DNA of 64,000 bases from Tragulus kanchil (Eukaryota > Chordata > Mammalia > Artiodactyla > Tragulidae). Positions 1 through 9,516 of this stretch are shown here, piece by piece. The stretch is taken from positions 63,698,001 through 63,762,000 of the forward strand of contig JAIOJX010000002.1 of assembly GCA_022376925.1 (NCBI GenBank). The letters are read 5' to 3'. Positions within the stretch are counted from its first letter, which is position 1. Each line of letters starts with the position of its first letter. Under the pieces are notes generated by a model. The model saw nothing but the letters and a program-made list of their open reading frames with translations, did not search any database and was not told the DNA's origin. A program made the translations under genes and the position numbers.

Positions 1-284
1 GGGTTGGGGAGCGAGGGGGGCGGGCCACTCCTGTTGGTTTTTCATTTATCTATTTTCATCCGTCTTTGTTCTTTGGCCCATTTGGGCCTCCCATAGCAGT
101 GGCGTCTGTTGTTGCAGATCGCCGGCTCTGGGTGCACGCGCTGCAGAGCTCCTGCTCGGTAATTGGACATATCGGACCAGCCACTCCGCGGCACGTGGGA
201 TCTTCCCAGGCCAGGGATGGAACTGGCGCCCCTTGCACTGCAAGGCGGTGGTGTCCTTACCCACTGGACCACCAGGGAAGTCCC
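1..284 (-). mobile_element. Long CHR-type tRNA-derived SINE, cut by window edge
   Basis: Read on the - strand, the element starts with gggacttccctggtggtcca, a tRNA-derived head. It contains an A-box-like tggtccagtgg and a B-box-like region, followed by a GC-rich unique body and a C-rich end. On the + strand it ends in ccaccagggaagtccc. The same family recurs independently near 15.4, 37.8, 49.7, 50.5 and 52.4 kb. It does not encode protein: open frames through it are antisense SINE translations. Confidence 0.85.
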
Positions 285-1154
285 TGCAGTTGGGTTTTTA
301 AGCTACATGTATGGATACGAAATCATAGAGGCTTAATTTTGACATCAAAATCTGCCTGTTTCATAATTAGGCTTCGAATGCATGCAATAGCATGAGGATG
401 TTCAGATAATCATACTCACGGTAAGATTAATCACTGAAAAGGGAAGAACAAGAGCAACTGAGATGAAGATAAAGTATTTTTTTTTTTTTTCACCTTCTTT
501 TGGTACCTACAGAAAGGAATGGGCTAGCTGTGCTGATACTCTAAGAAATTCCATCTTGGTCTTCCTAGTGAATTGCTCATAGGAAATTAGGAAAACGGTA
601 TCATTATCAAGCAGCTCTAGTTCCTAAAAAATCCTTCTGGTAGGCTTTGCTAAATCCACTGATATCCTTCTGTAGGCTTGCTGTTCCTCTCTGTCCCTTC
701 TGTTCTATGGGAAATGTAGCTGTGGCGGATGCCTATTATCTCTATCTCGCAAGTATCCCTTTATCTCTTCCTCCGCCAACTGGATACTTTATCTCCTTTG
801 GAGAGGTTTCTTCCCCTAGAGGATGCACAAGGGCCAGACTCCTTTACAAAGATTGATCTGCTCATCAGAGCACAAGGTCTGCTTTCTGTGTAAGATCACA
901 AACTTTGTCATCTGTGTAAGGCTGGAGCTGCACTCTGGGCACAGTCTGATGGAGAATGAAGCCCTGTTAGAAAGCATTGCTGACAGCAAGTGAGAGAGAG
1001 AAACATCTTCCAGCTGATGCTATTAAGCCCTGGATCAGCCCCACCACCCCTTCTGAGTTATTGGTACCTGGTCTAGTGCATTTCCTATGTTAGGCTAAGT
1101 TAGTTAGAGTTGAGCTTCTGTCACTTGCTACTAAGAATCCTGAATGCATTTGGG
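285..1154. other. Unique non-coding DNA, no gene seen
   Basis: This is the tail of duplicated block A (to 624) followed by unique sequence. I see no exon-like open frame, splice pair or recognisable repeat. A 12-13 base T run lies near 478-491. Confidence 0.5.
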
Positions 1155-1465
1155 GGGTTTTTTTGTGGGGGGTGGGGGAGTGGGTTGGGGAGCGAGGGGG
1201 GCGGGCCACTCCTGTTGGTTTTTCATTTATCTATTTTCATCCGTCTTTGTTCTTTGGCCCATTTGGGCCTCCCATAGCAGTGGCGTCTGTTGTTGCAGAT
1301 CGCCGGCTCTGGGTGCACGCGCTGCAGAGCTCCTGCTCGGTAATTGGACATATCGGACCAGCCACTCCGCGGCACGTGGGATCTTCCCAGGCCAGGGATG
1401 GAACTGGCGCCCCTTGCACTGCAAGGCGGTGGTGTCCTTACCCACTGGACCACCAGGGAAGTCCC
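1155..1465 (-). mobile_element. Long CHR-type SINE (second copy, complete left part)
   Basis: This is the same element as the one at the window start, here with its 3' part: a T run, then a strongly G-rich stretch (1151-1204 on the + strand), then the body and the tRNA-like head ending at 1465. A weak flanking similarity (tgcatttggg before, tgcagttggg after) could be an eroded target-site duplication. The G-rich part has G-quadruplex potential on the + strand. Confidence 0.85.
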
Positions 1466-1805
1466 TGCAGTTGGGTTTTTAAGCTACATGTATGGATACG
1501 AAATCATAGAGGCTTAATTTTGACATCAAAATCTGCCTGTTTCATAATTAGGCTTCGAATGCATGCAATAGCATGAGGATGTTCAGATAATCATACTCAC
1601 GGTAAGATTAATCACTGAAAAGGGAAGAACAAGAGCAACTGAGATGAAGATAAAGTATTTTTTTTTTTTTTCACCTTCTTTTGGTACCTACAGAAAGGAA
1701 TGGGCTAGCTGTGCTGATACTCTAAGAAATTCCATTTTGGTCTTCCTAGTGAATTGCTCATAGGAAATTAGGAAAACGGTATCATTATCAAGCAGCTCTA
1801 GTTCC

Positions 1806-2374
1806 GGAGATGATATCTGTGGAAGGCACACACTAAGGAAGGAACCCAGAAGTTGGTCACTAGCAAATAAAAGGTCTAGCATTAACTAATCATCTATTTT
1901 GGGCTAGGCATGCCACTACATTTTAAGTGGGGAGGGAAGGAAGAAACTTAAGAGGAAGCACAGTGTTGTCCAGAGAGACACATACCACTGAGACCTGTGA
2001 CAAAGCACACCTACATTACTTAGTAGGGTTGGCAAACCTCACTTATTTGTAACAACAGCAAAAGAAAGTAGGCTTAGCAGAGACTTTGAACTGTGGGATG
2101 CAAAATACATCGCTAGAGAGTGCATTGTTCTTAGAAGATTCTCTGTACATTTTCTTTGAATGAATAAACACCGCTTCACGTTCAATAGAGTACACAGCAT
2201 CTAAGATATGAACACTGAAAAAGAAATTAGGGGGAAAATAATGGAGAACAAAACTCATACTCGACATTTTCCCATTCTGAGCACTCCGCAGAGAAAATCT
2301 TTTTTTTTTTTTTTTCCAGTCCTTATCAGGTAAAGCTATTGATTCAAAAGGATATAGTTACCCGGAAGTCCTGT
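1806..2374. other. Unique non-coding DNA, no gene seen
   Basis: No recognisable gene or repeat. The open frames on the - strand here are short, have no homology that I can recognise, and lack splice-site context. A T run lies near 2301-2316. Confidence 0.5.
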
Positions 2375-2520
2375 AGATTTAAGTCAGGCAGACGCTGGGT
2401 TCAACACTCTTATTTCAAGAGATGAACGTCTCTGATCTTCAACGTCCTCATCTGTCAAACAGGAGTAATAACGATTCTCTTCTGGGACGGTTGTGAGGAG
2501 TTAATGAAATAAGACGGGAA
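2375..2520 (+). repeat. MIR-like ancient SINE
   Basis: The order of motifs resembles the MIR core and 3' part: a gctgggttcaa-like head, cctcatctgtcaaacagg, gagtaataa, then ggttgtgaggagttaatgaaa. It is diverged, as expected for a pre-eutherian element. The end is interrupted by the L1-like insertion that follows. Confidence 0.6.
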
Positions 2521-2539
2521 TTTGACCGAGGAAACTTTT

Positions 2540-2680
2540 TTTTAAAAATTTTTATTTTACTTTTTACTTTACAGAGTTTTGTTGTTTACAGATATGTATG
2601 ATCCCAGATTAGTCATATGTATACCCCCCCCATCCCACCCCTCCAGGCCATCGCACAGCGCCCCTGCAGGATCCCCTTTT
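2540..2680 (-). mobile_element. L1-like 3' end with target-site duplication
   Basis: The + strand begins with T-rich sequence and ends in a C-rich stretch. Reversed, it reads as a short 3' end with gactaatctggga, catacatatctgtaaac and an A-rich tail. It is flanked by a 16-base direct repeat, gaccgaggaaactttt at 2524-2539 and gacccaggaaactttt at 2681-2696, with one mismatch. That is the signature of L1-type target-primed insertion. A second copy of the same 3' end lies at 45222-45412. It is a heavily 5'-truncated, non-coding copy. Confidence 0.8.
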
Positions 2681-2696
2681 GACCCAGGAAACTTTT

Positions 2697-3251
2697 GTAA
2701 CTCTCACTTTAAGGAAGGAAATTAATCAAAAGTAGATTTCCAGGTAGACCAGACTGAAAACGAAGAGCAGGGACGGTGTGTTTCCAGGTGAGGCAGCTCT
2801 GAGACCTTAAGGTTGGGGAGAAAGCTGCCCGGGAGACCTCAGGATGTTTTCTAGCCAGAAAAGGCCACAGGACCCAGCCCTCTGCGGGTTACCAAAGGAC
2901 CGGTTTCCAGTTCTTTTGTCAGAATCTACCCACCTTCAGTTTGCGTCCTTTTGTTTCTGCATTTAAAGTCGGATTGGAAGAGGAAGGGTGAAGGTACTAA
3001 GGGAGGAGACGAAATTAACACTTCAGATGACAAGAACCACGAAATCGCCAAGGTCGGGGCGGGGGTGGGGGTGGGGCGGAGGGTGGTCAGCGAACTATGC
3101 AAAATCCTGCGGAACGAGGGTTCATAGACGCCCTGAAAAGAACTGTCTTAGAAGCTCTTTCCAGAACCCCCTACAGCCCGCCGCACAGCACTCTTTGGCC
3201 CCCTCTCCCGGCTGTTGATCATCACTCTCCTTTCCTCCTTTTTCTTTCCAG
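2697..3251. other. Promoter-proximal DNA upstream of the CpG island
   Basis: This is unique sequence with rising GC. It contains the G-rich motif at 3056-3086, described separately, and a pyrimidine-rich stretch ending in ttctttccag at 3251 that reads as a splice acceptor. No coding exon was recognised. Confidence 0.45.
3056..3086 (+). promoter_or_regulatory. G-quadruplex motif / GC-box cluster
   Basis: Runs of four, five, five and four G are separated by single bases, followed by a shorter G tract. This fits the classical intramolecular G-quadruplex pattern on the + strand. The same bases read as overlapping Sp/KLF-type boxes (ggggcgg, gggtgggg). The location a few hundred bases upstream of the CpG-island core is typical of promoter G4 motifs. 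Function is inferred. Confidence 0.6.
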
Positions 3252-3365
3252 CAAAACTAAGCATCCAAAAAAACTTGAATTCTCCCCTAGAAGCCTTAAT
3301 TTCACTGTCACGGAAATTTTTCATCGCTTTAGCCCAACTTTCTTTGATTTCTTTCCTGAGAACCT
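3252..3365 (+). other. Candidate alternative non-coding exon
   Basis: A strong polypyrimidine tract (3228-3249) ends in cag at 3251, and a near-perfect donor, gtaagtag, starts at 3366. Between them lie 114 bases. An open frame crosses the segment but has no recognisable domain, and I see no start that clearly belongs to it. If real, this would be a 5' untranslated or alternative exon just upstream of the main CpG-island exon. It could equally be a chance pair of splice-like signals. Confidence 0.25.
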
Positions 3366-3617
3366 GTAAGTAGGGCGGCCTCGCAGGCTGGAGCCCGAAA
3401 TCGGGGAAGCTTGGTGCTTAGCTCCAGCGAAAACTCTCGGGTGGCCGTGCGGGGAGCTCCGTTTTCCCCGGGGTGGGGTTCCGAGAGCGGGCAGACGGCG
3501 AGCAGGACGCGCGACCAAGTTCTGAGCCCTGAGTACCCTACGGCCGGGACGCGCGTCCGCGGCGCTGGGGGTGGGGGGAGGCTGCGCTCTAAGCCCCAGC
3601 GGCTGCTTCCGCAGGAG

Positions 3618-3627
3618 CTATTTTTAG
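3618..3627. promoter_or_regulatory. MEF2-type site (CTATTTTTAG)
   Basis: The ten bases match the MEF2 consensus YTAWWWWTAR exactly and stand out as an AT-rich island in otherwise extremely GC-rich promoter sequence. They could also serve as a weak TATA-like element. The site is not positioned against a known start, so the role is inferred. Confidence 0.4.
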
Positions 3628-3947
3628 CGGCGCGGCACCCCCGCCTTTCCCTCGGCCTTGGGCTTGGTAGCCTCCGGCTAGCGGCCGCTTCCTTTCTGTC
3701 TCCCCCGCCGCCGCTCGCTCTTGGTAGCGTCCACGCGGGCCGGTCTGGAAACTGAGCATGTCTGGAAGCGCTCGGCGGCCTCGGCGGCGGCGGGGGCAGA
3801 GCCGGGCTGCGTCAGGCTGAGCCCATTCACCGCGCGGTCGCAGGAGCGCAGCGACGGCGCCGCGCCGCCTAGCCCCGCCGAGAGGGGCGCACTCGCCGCC
3901 GCCGGGCCCGCCGCCGCTCCCCGCAGCCCCCTCCCGGCGACCCGCAA
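3628..3947 (+). other. Candidate non-coding first exon of an unidentified gene
   Basis: The 3' boundary is supported by a perfect donor, cgcaa/gtaagttt, with GT at 3948. The 5' boundary is only a guess, placed after the AT-rich motif at 3618-3627. Candidate start sites are spread over the pyrimidine-rich ctttctgtctcccccgcc region near 3690-3715. No long frame opens with a convincing ATG. The first ATG in good view, at 3758, opens only a 20-codon frame. The exon therefore looks like 5' untranslated sequence, with the coding start in a downstream exon outside the window or not recognised. Confidence 0.45.
3758..3820 (+). CDS. Possible upstream open reading frame (20 aa)
   Basis: An ATG at 3758 opens a short frame whose arginine-rich product begins MSGSARRPRRRR and stops at TGA in 3818-3820, well before the donor at 3948. 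If the exon call is right, this is a uORF in the 5' leader. uORFs commonly damp translation of the main frame. There is no independent evidence that it is translated. Confidence 0.2.
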   Translation: MSGSARRPRRRRGQSRAASG

Positions 3948-3953
3948 GTAAGT
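3948..3953 (+). other. Splice donor GTAAGT
   Basis: GTAAGT directly follows cccgcaa and is in turn followed by ttg. It matches the mammalian donor consensus at all intronic positions +1 to +6. Its position at the downstream shoulder of the densest CpG stretch is where exon 1 usually ends. Confidence 0.5.
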
Positions 3954-5076
3954 TTGTAAGGCGGTGGGGCGGAGGGCTTGGCGTCCTGGGGGAAGCCCAG
4001 GTGGGAGAAGCGGCTGGCCCTACCCTCGGTGCCCGGCTCCCCGGCTAGCCTTTTGGCCAGTTTGAAAGTGGTGGCCACAGGGATGTTGGAGCGGGGGACC
4101 GGCAAAGCAGGAGGGCTGAACTGACTCTGGTGGAGGCTAAAGGGGGCTAGCCTGGGGAGAGAGGAGAAGCGCACGGTTGTCTGTGCGGGATGGGGAGGCT
4201 GGATTTGGGATGCGGGCTCCCAGCTGAGAACAGCCGCAGAGGGAAAGCAGAGTGTCTCCGGGGGATCGGGTGGAAGCGACGTGAGAACCCAGTGTGGGAG
4301 GTATAGTAGAGGGTGAGCGCGTCCTGGCCAGAGCGGCGGGAGGGAAGGTGGATGGAAAGTGGGGCGCGTAGAAAGCGGATTTGAACCAGAGCAAAGGACG
4401 CCGGTGGAAGGGGCCGTCGGCTCCGGGAAACGAGTGGACTCGAATAATTTGGGGGAATCTGGACCAGGTCAGGGCGGTGTAATGATGGAGAGAGGCAGCC
4501 TTGAATCAAGGTCTTTGCGGAAAATGCGCGGGGCTAAATGTTGGAAACTGCCTGGTTAGGGGATGGATGCAGAAAGTGGCCTGTATGGGCCAGCTGGAAA
4601 ATCACTAAGGGATTTGGGTGAAGGGGAGGAGGGGAGCGGCGCAGAGGTCGAGCGGAGGAATGGGGCCGGGGCTGGGGCCAAATGGCTCAGGAACGGCTTG
4701 GAGGCTACTACGTGCGGTCCTCTGAACAGCGAGTTAGTAGCGGTTCTCTGAGGTTCCCTTGCACCCCAAGCGCCTCCTTCACCACCTACCTGACTCGGTC
4801 ACAGGGCGGCTCGCTTGAGGCGAGCTCGTAGATTTGGACAGACTAGGCAACCGGGAAGGTAGTCATTTGCTGGGGAGGTGTCGGGGCTTCCTTGAGGTGG
4901 TTCCCAGCACCCCTTGGGGTGCAAAGCAGGGTCTGAACATGCATGTTTCGGGGGATGGGTATGGGGGTTCTGCTCTAGGCCACAGGAGCCCACAGTCTCG
5001 CTCCAGAGGTGCGGTGTTCGGGGCCGGGAAGTCAGGCAGAAGTCTGCAGTGTGCAACTCGCGGCGGGGCGTGTGAG

Positions 5077-5106
5077 TATGCGCGCGCGCGCGCGTGTGTG
5101 CGTGTT
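5077..5106. repeat. Alternating CG/TG tract (Z-DNA-prone)
   Basis: About thirty bases of nearly perfect purine-pyrimidine alternation run from gtatgcgcgc through repeated cg to gtgtgtgcgtgt. CG and TG alternation is the classical Z-DNA-forming pattern, and this tract lies on the downstream edge of the CpG island. It is also expected to vary in length between individuals. Confidence 0.65.
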
Positions 5107-5130
5107 GCCCGCCCGGGGTCGCGTGTGTTG

Positions 5131-6027
5131 CTGCAGTCAGTCTCCATGACGAGGAGATCCAGGGCTCTCCAGGCGTCACGGGGAGGGGATTAAAGGAAAC
5201 GTGCTTTCCTGCATCTCTTCTGCCTCCTTTCCCTAGGGTCACATTCTTTGCTCGTCCAGTGATGCTCTTCTTTAACCTTCCCGGCTCCTGCACACCCCAA
5301 ACCTGACGCCAGTCTTGTCCTCCGATTCAGTGCTGGAGGAGGCTGCTGGCCCTCTTCTGCCAGAGGGAATCCGAGGAGTCCTGGTGGTTAGAGGGGCTTC
5401 CGAATACCCCGGTCTTTCCCTGGGGCGTCACTCAGGGTCGGGTGGGGGGTCCCCCGTACACTCTGCTGCCCCTGCAGGTGACTCGGCGATGTTGCCCGTG
5501 GACCCCAAGGGATGGCTCCAAATAGCCAGGGAAGCTAGAAGCTGGACAGAGTGAACAGCTGTTACTGGTTCTCAGGAGGTGGGTCTCCCCTGAGTTCCCA
5601 CAGGTAATTGTAATTTAAAAAAGAAAAGGACCAGGTTAGTAGATGCAACAAGCTTTGAGGGCAAAAGGCTGTGTGTAAAAGCGCCTCTTTGAAGCTCCAA
5701 CCTCAAGAAGGGAAGAAGCTTCTACAGATCTGAAATTGGAGGGAAGGAGGCGGCGGATGGGGAGGGGCCACCGTGTTCATGGCCTTTCAGAGTCTGTCCG
5801 GCTTGCTGTGTTCTGCCGTCGGTGCCGTATTTTAAGTGAGGCTTTTCCAAATATGAAAAATGAGGATGAAGTCGACTCTGGAAACCTGTGTCATCTGAGG
5901 AAGGACTGGAAGAGGGCACCGCAGCTGTACCTATGATCTGCCCATATTGAAGAGGGCTGGTCTCTGAGATGGCGTGTGCAGTCATCAGAAATAATTTTGA
6001 ACAACCAAATTGCAGGGCGGAGACTCA
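5131..6027. other. Intron-like unique DNA, no gene seen
   Basis: GC content declines from the island into average genomic sequence. Short open frames on both strands show no recognisable domains and no codon bias that I can see. No repeat was recognised. Confidence 0.5.
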
Positions 6028-6898
6028 TGTGAAGGGACGTGAGGAACTCTTAAGAAAGTGATGAGGACCACAGGATGGGTGGTCTTTCGGGGTGATCACT
6101 GACCCATGGAAGGACTGGGCAGAAAGAACAAGCTTCTAATGACAGGGACGTATCGTCCTGTTCCATGTGACAGTGGCTGGCCCCGTTTCTGTACAGTAAT
6201 GATTGAAATATACCTTTTGAAATACGACCATGATTCTGGATGGTGATATCTCTAAAGTGAAAAAGTTTGAATAAAAAGACATATGCTGTCATTTTCTGCT
6301 TTTATTACTGTGCTTTTTTTCTTTGATTATTGTTTGTACCTGTCGTGAACGTAAATTTATTATTTTACCCATTCTTTATATAACCCATTCATTCTGTTCT
6401 CCACAGAGTGACACTGAAATTGATATAATCGAATATGCTTGCGTGTTTTTTTGTTGGAGAGTCATGGAGGAAGGAGAGTTAAGTAGATTGATTAGGATAT
6501 CAATAAAGGCAGAGTTTACATCCCTGAAGATATCCCTTGAGTGTGGAAGTAAAAGCGTCATTTATATAAGGCTAAATGCAGTGTGAAATGAGAAAACCTT
6601 TCTCTCCCTACTCCTCACCTCCTGCCTTTGAAATACAAAGGCTGTACCCTTAAGCTGATTCCTAGTCTTCAGAAGCCAAGCTTAACAATAATTGTCTTGG
6701 AGAATTGTTCTCTAACTTTAGGTGCGTTAGGAAATAATCAACAGATTATTTCTGCAGCCCTAGGTAAAGGCATAACAATAAACAGTGGTGAAATGGCTTG
6801 ATGAAGCAGAATAATGAGCGAGAGGAATAGTAACCAAAATGAAAGAAGAGAAATCACCTTCTCTTACTTCAGGAATAGACCTCACTGATAGACTAACG

Positions 6899-7077
6899 GT
6901 AGTTCTCAACAGGGGCAGTTTTGCTGCCTAGAAGACACTGGCAATAGTGTCTGAAGATGTTTTTGATTGTCACACTTGGCGGGGTGCTACTGGCATCTCT
7001 TGTGCAGAGGCCGGAAAGGTTGCTAATATTCTACAAGGCACTGAGTAGTCCCTCACAACAAAGAACTGTCCAACTGA
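6899..7077 (+). mobile_element. MER5A (hAT-Charlie, non-autonomous)
   Basis: Characteristic MER5A motifs appear in order: gttctcaac, cagttttgctgcct, tggcaatagtgtctg, ttgattgtcacact, gtgctactggcatctc, and ctcacaacaaagaa. It is an old DNA-transposon remnant with no coding capacity, interrupted at its right side by a Bov-A2 SINE. Confidence 0.75.
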
Positions 7078-7163
7078 GGGCTTGCTTTCCAGGTGGCTGA
7101 GTGGTAAAGAATCTGCCTGCCAATACAAGAAACACAAGGGATGCAGGTTTAACCCTGGAGTTG
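7078..7163 (+). mobile_element. Bov-A2 SINE, truncated by the duplication junction
   Basis: The head gggcttgctttccaggtggc, with ggtaaagaatctgcctgcc, matches the tRNA-derived part of Bov-tA/Bov-A2. It is cut at 7161 where copy 2 of duplication B starts. Its complete counterpart is at 8210-8437. Confidence 0.85.
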
Positions 7164-8030
7164 TGAAGGGACGTGAGGAACTCTTAAGAAAGTGATGAGG
7201 ACCACAGGATGGGTGGTCTTCGGGTGATCACTGACCCATGGAAGGACTGGGCAGAAAGAACAAGCTTCTAATGACAGGGACGTATCGTCCTGTTCCATGT
7301 GACAGTGGCTGGCCCCGTTTCTGTACAGTAATGATTGAAATATACCTTTTGAAATACGACCATGATTCTGGATGGTGATATCTCTAAAGTGAAAAAGTTT
7401 GAATAAAAAGACATATGCTGTCATTTTCTGCTTTTATTACTGTGCTTTTTTTCTTTGATTATTGTTTGTACCTGTCGTGAACGTAAATTTATTATTTTAC
7501 CCATTCTTTATATAACCCATTCATTCTGTTCTCCACAGAGTGACACTGAAATTGATATAATCGAATATGCTTGCGTGTTTTTTTGTTGGAGAGTCATGGA
7601 GGAAGGAGAGTTAAGTAGATTGATTAGGATATCAATAAAGGCAGAGTTTACACCCCTGAAGATATCCCTTGAGTGTGGAAGTAAAAGCGTCATTTATATA
7701 AGGCTAAATGCAGTGTGAAATGAGAAAACCTTTCTCTCCCTACTCCTCACCTCCTGCCTTTGAAATACAAAGGCTGTACCCTTAAGCTGATTCCTAGTCT
7801 TCAGAAGCCAAGCTTAACAATAATTGTCTTGGAGAATTGTTCTCTAACTTTAGGTGCGTTAGGAAATAATCAACAGATTATTTCTGCAGCCCTAGGTAAA
7901 GGCATAACAATAAACAGTGGTGAAATGGCTTGATGAAGCAGAATAATGAGCGAGAGGAATAGTAACCAAAATGAAAGAAGAGAAATCACCTTCTCTTACT
8001 TCAGGAATAGACCTCACTGATAGACTAACG

Positions 8031-8209
8031 GTAGTTCTCAACAGGGGCAGTTTTGCTGCCTAGAAGACACTGGCAATAGTGTCTGAAGATGTTTTTGATT
8101 GTCACACTTGGCGGGGTGCTACTGGCATCTCTTGTGCAGAGGCCGGAAAGGTTGCTAATATTCTACAAGGCACTGAGTAGTCCCTCACAACAAAGAACTG
8201 TCCAACTGA
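8031..8209 (+). mobile_element. MER5A (duplicate copy)
   Basis: Copy of the MER5A at 6899, made by duplication B. The part from 8076 is repeated again from 9160. The MER5A sequence appears to resume after the SINE with acaatgtcaagtagt at about 8432, so the SINE sits inside the older element. Confidence 0.75.
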
Positions 8210-8437
8210 GGGCTTGCTTTCCAGGTGGCTGAGTGGTAAAGAATCTGCCTGCCAATACAAGAAACACAAGGGATGCAGGTTTAACCCTGGAGTTGGGAAG
8301 ATCCCCTGGAGTAGTAAATGGCAACCCACTCCAGTATTCTTGCCTGGAGAACTCCATGGACAGAGGAGTCTGGTGAGCTACAAGTCATTGCGTCACAAAG
8401 AGTCGGATATGACTGAGCATGCACAGACACACACAAT
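8210..8437 (+). mobile_element. Bov-A2 SINE, complete
   Basis: The full order of Bov-A2 motifs is present: ctttccaggtggctgagtgg, aagaatctgcctgcc, gggaagatcccctggag, cccactccagtattcttgcc, then gagtcggatatgactgagca. It lies inside MER5A. Antisense open frames across it are not genes. Confidence 0.9.
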
Positions 8438-9159
8438 GTCAAGTAGTACAGAAGAGAAGGAACCCGGGCTTAGCACAAAGTGTAGTTAGAATGAAAAGCT
8501 ACTCCTGTGAAGATACTTGCACCTGTTTCAATTAGAAGTCTACTTTGAACATCAAGAATGGTTAATGTTAAGAGATTTCCTTTGCAAAATGGCCCCATGT
8601 ACAAAAAATACTTGCTTTAAGGAAATTAAAGAGATTCCCTTTCAGCAGAATTTCTTTTAGCCTTCAAAAAAAAAAAAGAAAATGTTCCCAGATGAAACCT
8701 CCGTGCTTGTAGATGTCCACACAGAAATGTAAGAATCCCAGATAATTTTCATGGATTTGGTTTCAGTTTTAAATCGACAGCAAGGCATGTATTGAGAAGC
8801 AAACCATTCTGGCCTGTAGTACAATACACTGCTTGGAGAGGAGGAACAATAGCTTACACTCATAGGTGAAATAAGATCAGGGAGCTGTTCTAAGATGGCC
8901 TGTAACACTTGCTAGCTGAAACCTTTGTCATGATCACACTGAAGAGATTTGGTCAGTATTTCCATCCGCTGCCCTCCGCCTCCACCTGCACAATACTTTT
9001 GTTGATGGGCTGATTGGTTTCAGAATTCATTCTAAAGGGATCCTCATTAGGGCTGCTTATTTCCTTCTGTTCTACTAACCATTCCTCCATCGTTGTGCCG
9101 GCCCGATTGGTTTCAGGGGCACTCTGTGTGTAAAGAACGTGTCAACTTTCCCAGAGGGC

Positions 9160-9292
9160 ATAGTGTCTGAAGATGTTTTGATTGTCACACTTGGCGGAGT
9201 GCTACTGGCATCTCTTGTGCAGAGGCCGGAAAGGTTGCTAATATTCTACAAGGCACTGAGTAGTCCCTCACAACAAAGAACTGTCCAACTGA
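9160..9292 (+). mobile_element. MER5A fragment (third copy)
   Basis: Third occurrence of the MER5A right part, produced by duplication C. It begins abruptly at atagtgtctga after the spacer. Confidence 0.7.
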
Positions 9293-9516
9293 GGGCTTGC
9301 TTTCCAGGTGGCTGAGTGGTAAAGAATCTGCCTGCCAATACAAGAAACACAAGGGATGCAGGTTTAACCCTGGAGTTGGGAAGATCCTGGAGTAGTAAAT
9401 GGCAACCCACTCCAGTATTCTTGCCTGGAGAACTCCATGGACAGAGGAGTCTGGTGAGCTACAAGTCATTGCGTCACAAAGAGTCGGATATGACTGAGCA
9501 TGCACAGACACACACA
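9293..9516 (+). mobile_element. Bov-A2 SINE (duplicate copy)
   Basis: Copy of the SINE at 8210. It has a three-base deletion near 9388 (gaagatcctgg against gaagatcccctgg). Confidence 0.9.

Larger units (their letters stand above)
1..1805. repeat. Direct duplication A: 1-624 repeated at 1182-1805
   Basis: The first 624 bases recur 1181 bases downstream with essentially one substitution (ccatctt against ccatttt near 551 and 1731) and a slightly different poly-T length. The block holds the end of a long CHR-type SINE and flanking unique DNA. Identity stops abruptly after agctctagttcc at 624 and 1805. The left end of the first copy lies outside the window. About 557 bases of unique DNA separate the copies. 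Probably an assembly duplication, like the others in this window. Confidence 0.95.
3370..5130. promoter_or_regulatory. CpG island (probable promoter)
   Basis: GC content and CpG density rise sharply at about 3370, peak between 3420 and 3960, and fall off gradually to about 5130. The rest of the window is AT-rich and CpG-poor apart from SINEs. The densest part contains runs of ccgccgccgc, gcggcgg and several GC boxes. Such islands in mammals mark housekeeping or developmental promoters. The + strand direction is favoured by the donor site at 3948 and by the antisense bias of retroelements downstream. The gene was not identified. Confidence 0.85.
6028..8295. repeat. Tandem duplication B (unit about 1133 bp)
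   Basis: Bases 6028-7161 are repeated head to tail at 7162-8295. The junction lies inside a Bov-A2 SINE, where aaccctggagttg jumps back to tgtgaaggg with shared ttg/tg bases. Differences are two one-base deletions just after the junction (tctttcgggg against tcttcggg) and a C/T change near 6521 and 7653. The unit contains MER5A and the start of the SINE. Confidence 0.97.

Noticed and set aside
4799..5293. 164-codon frame on the - strand in the CpG island
   Set aside because: Long frames arise easily in GC-rich DNA because stop codons are rare. It is low-complexity (histidine/threonine from the alternating CG/TG tract) and contains no domain.
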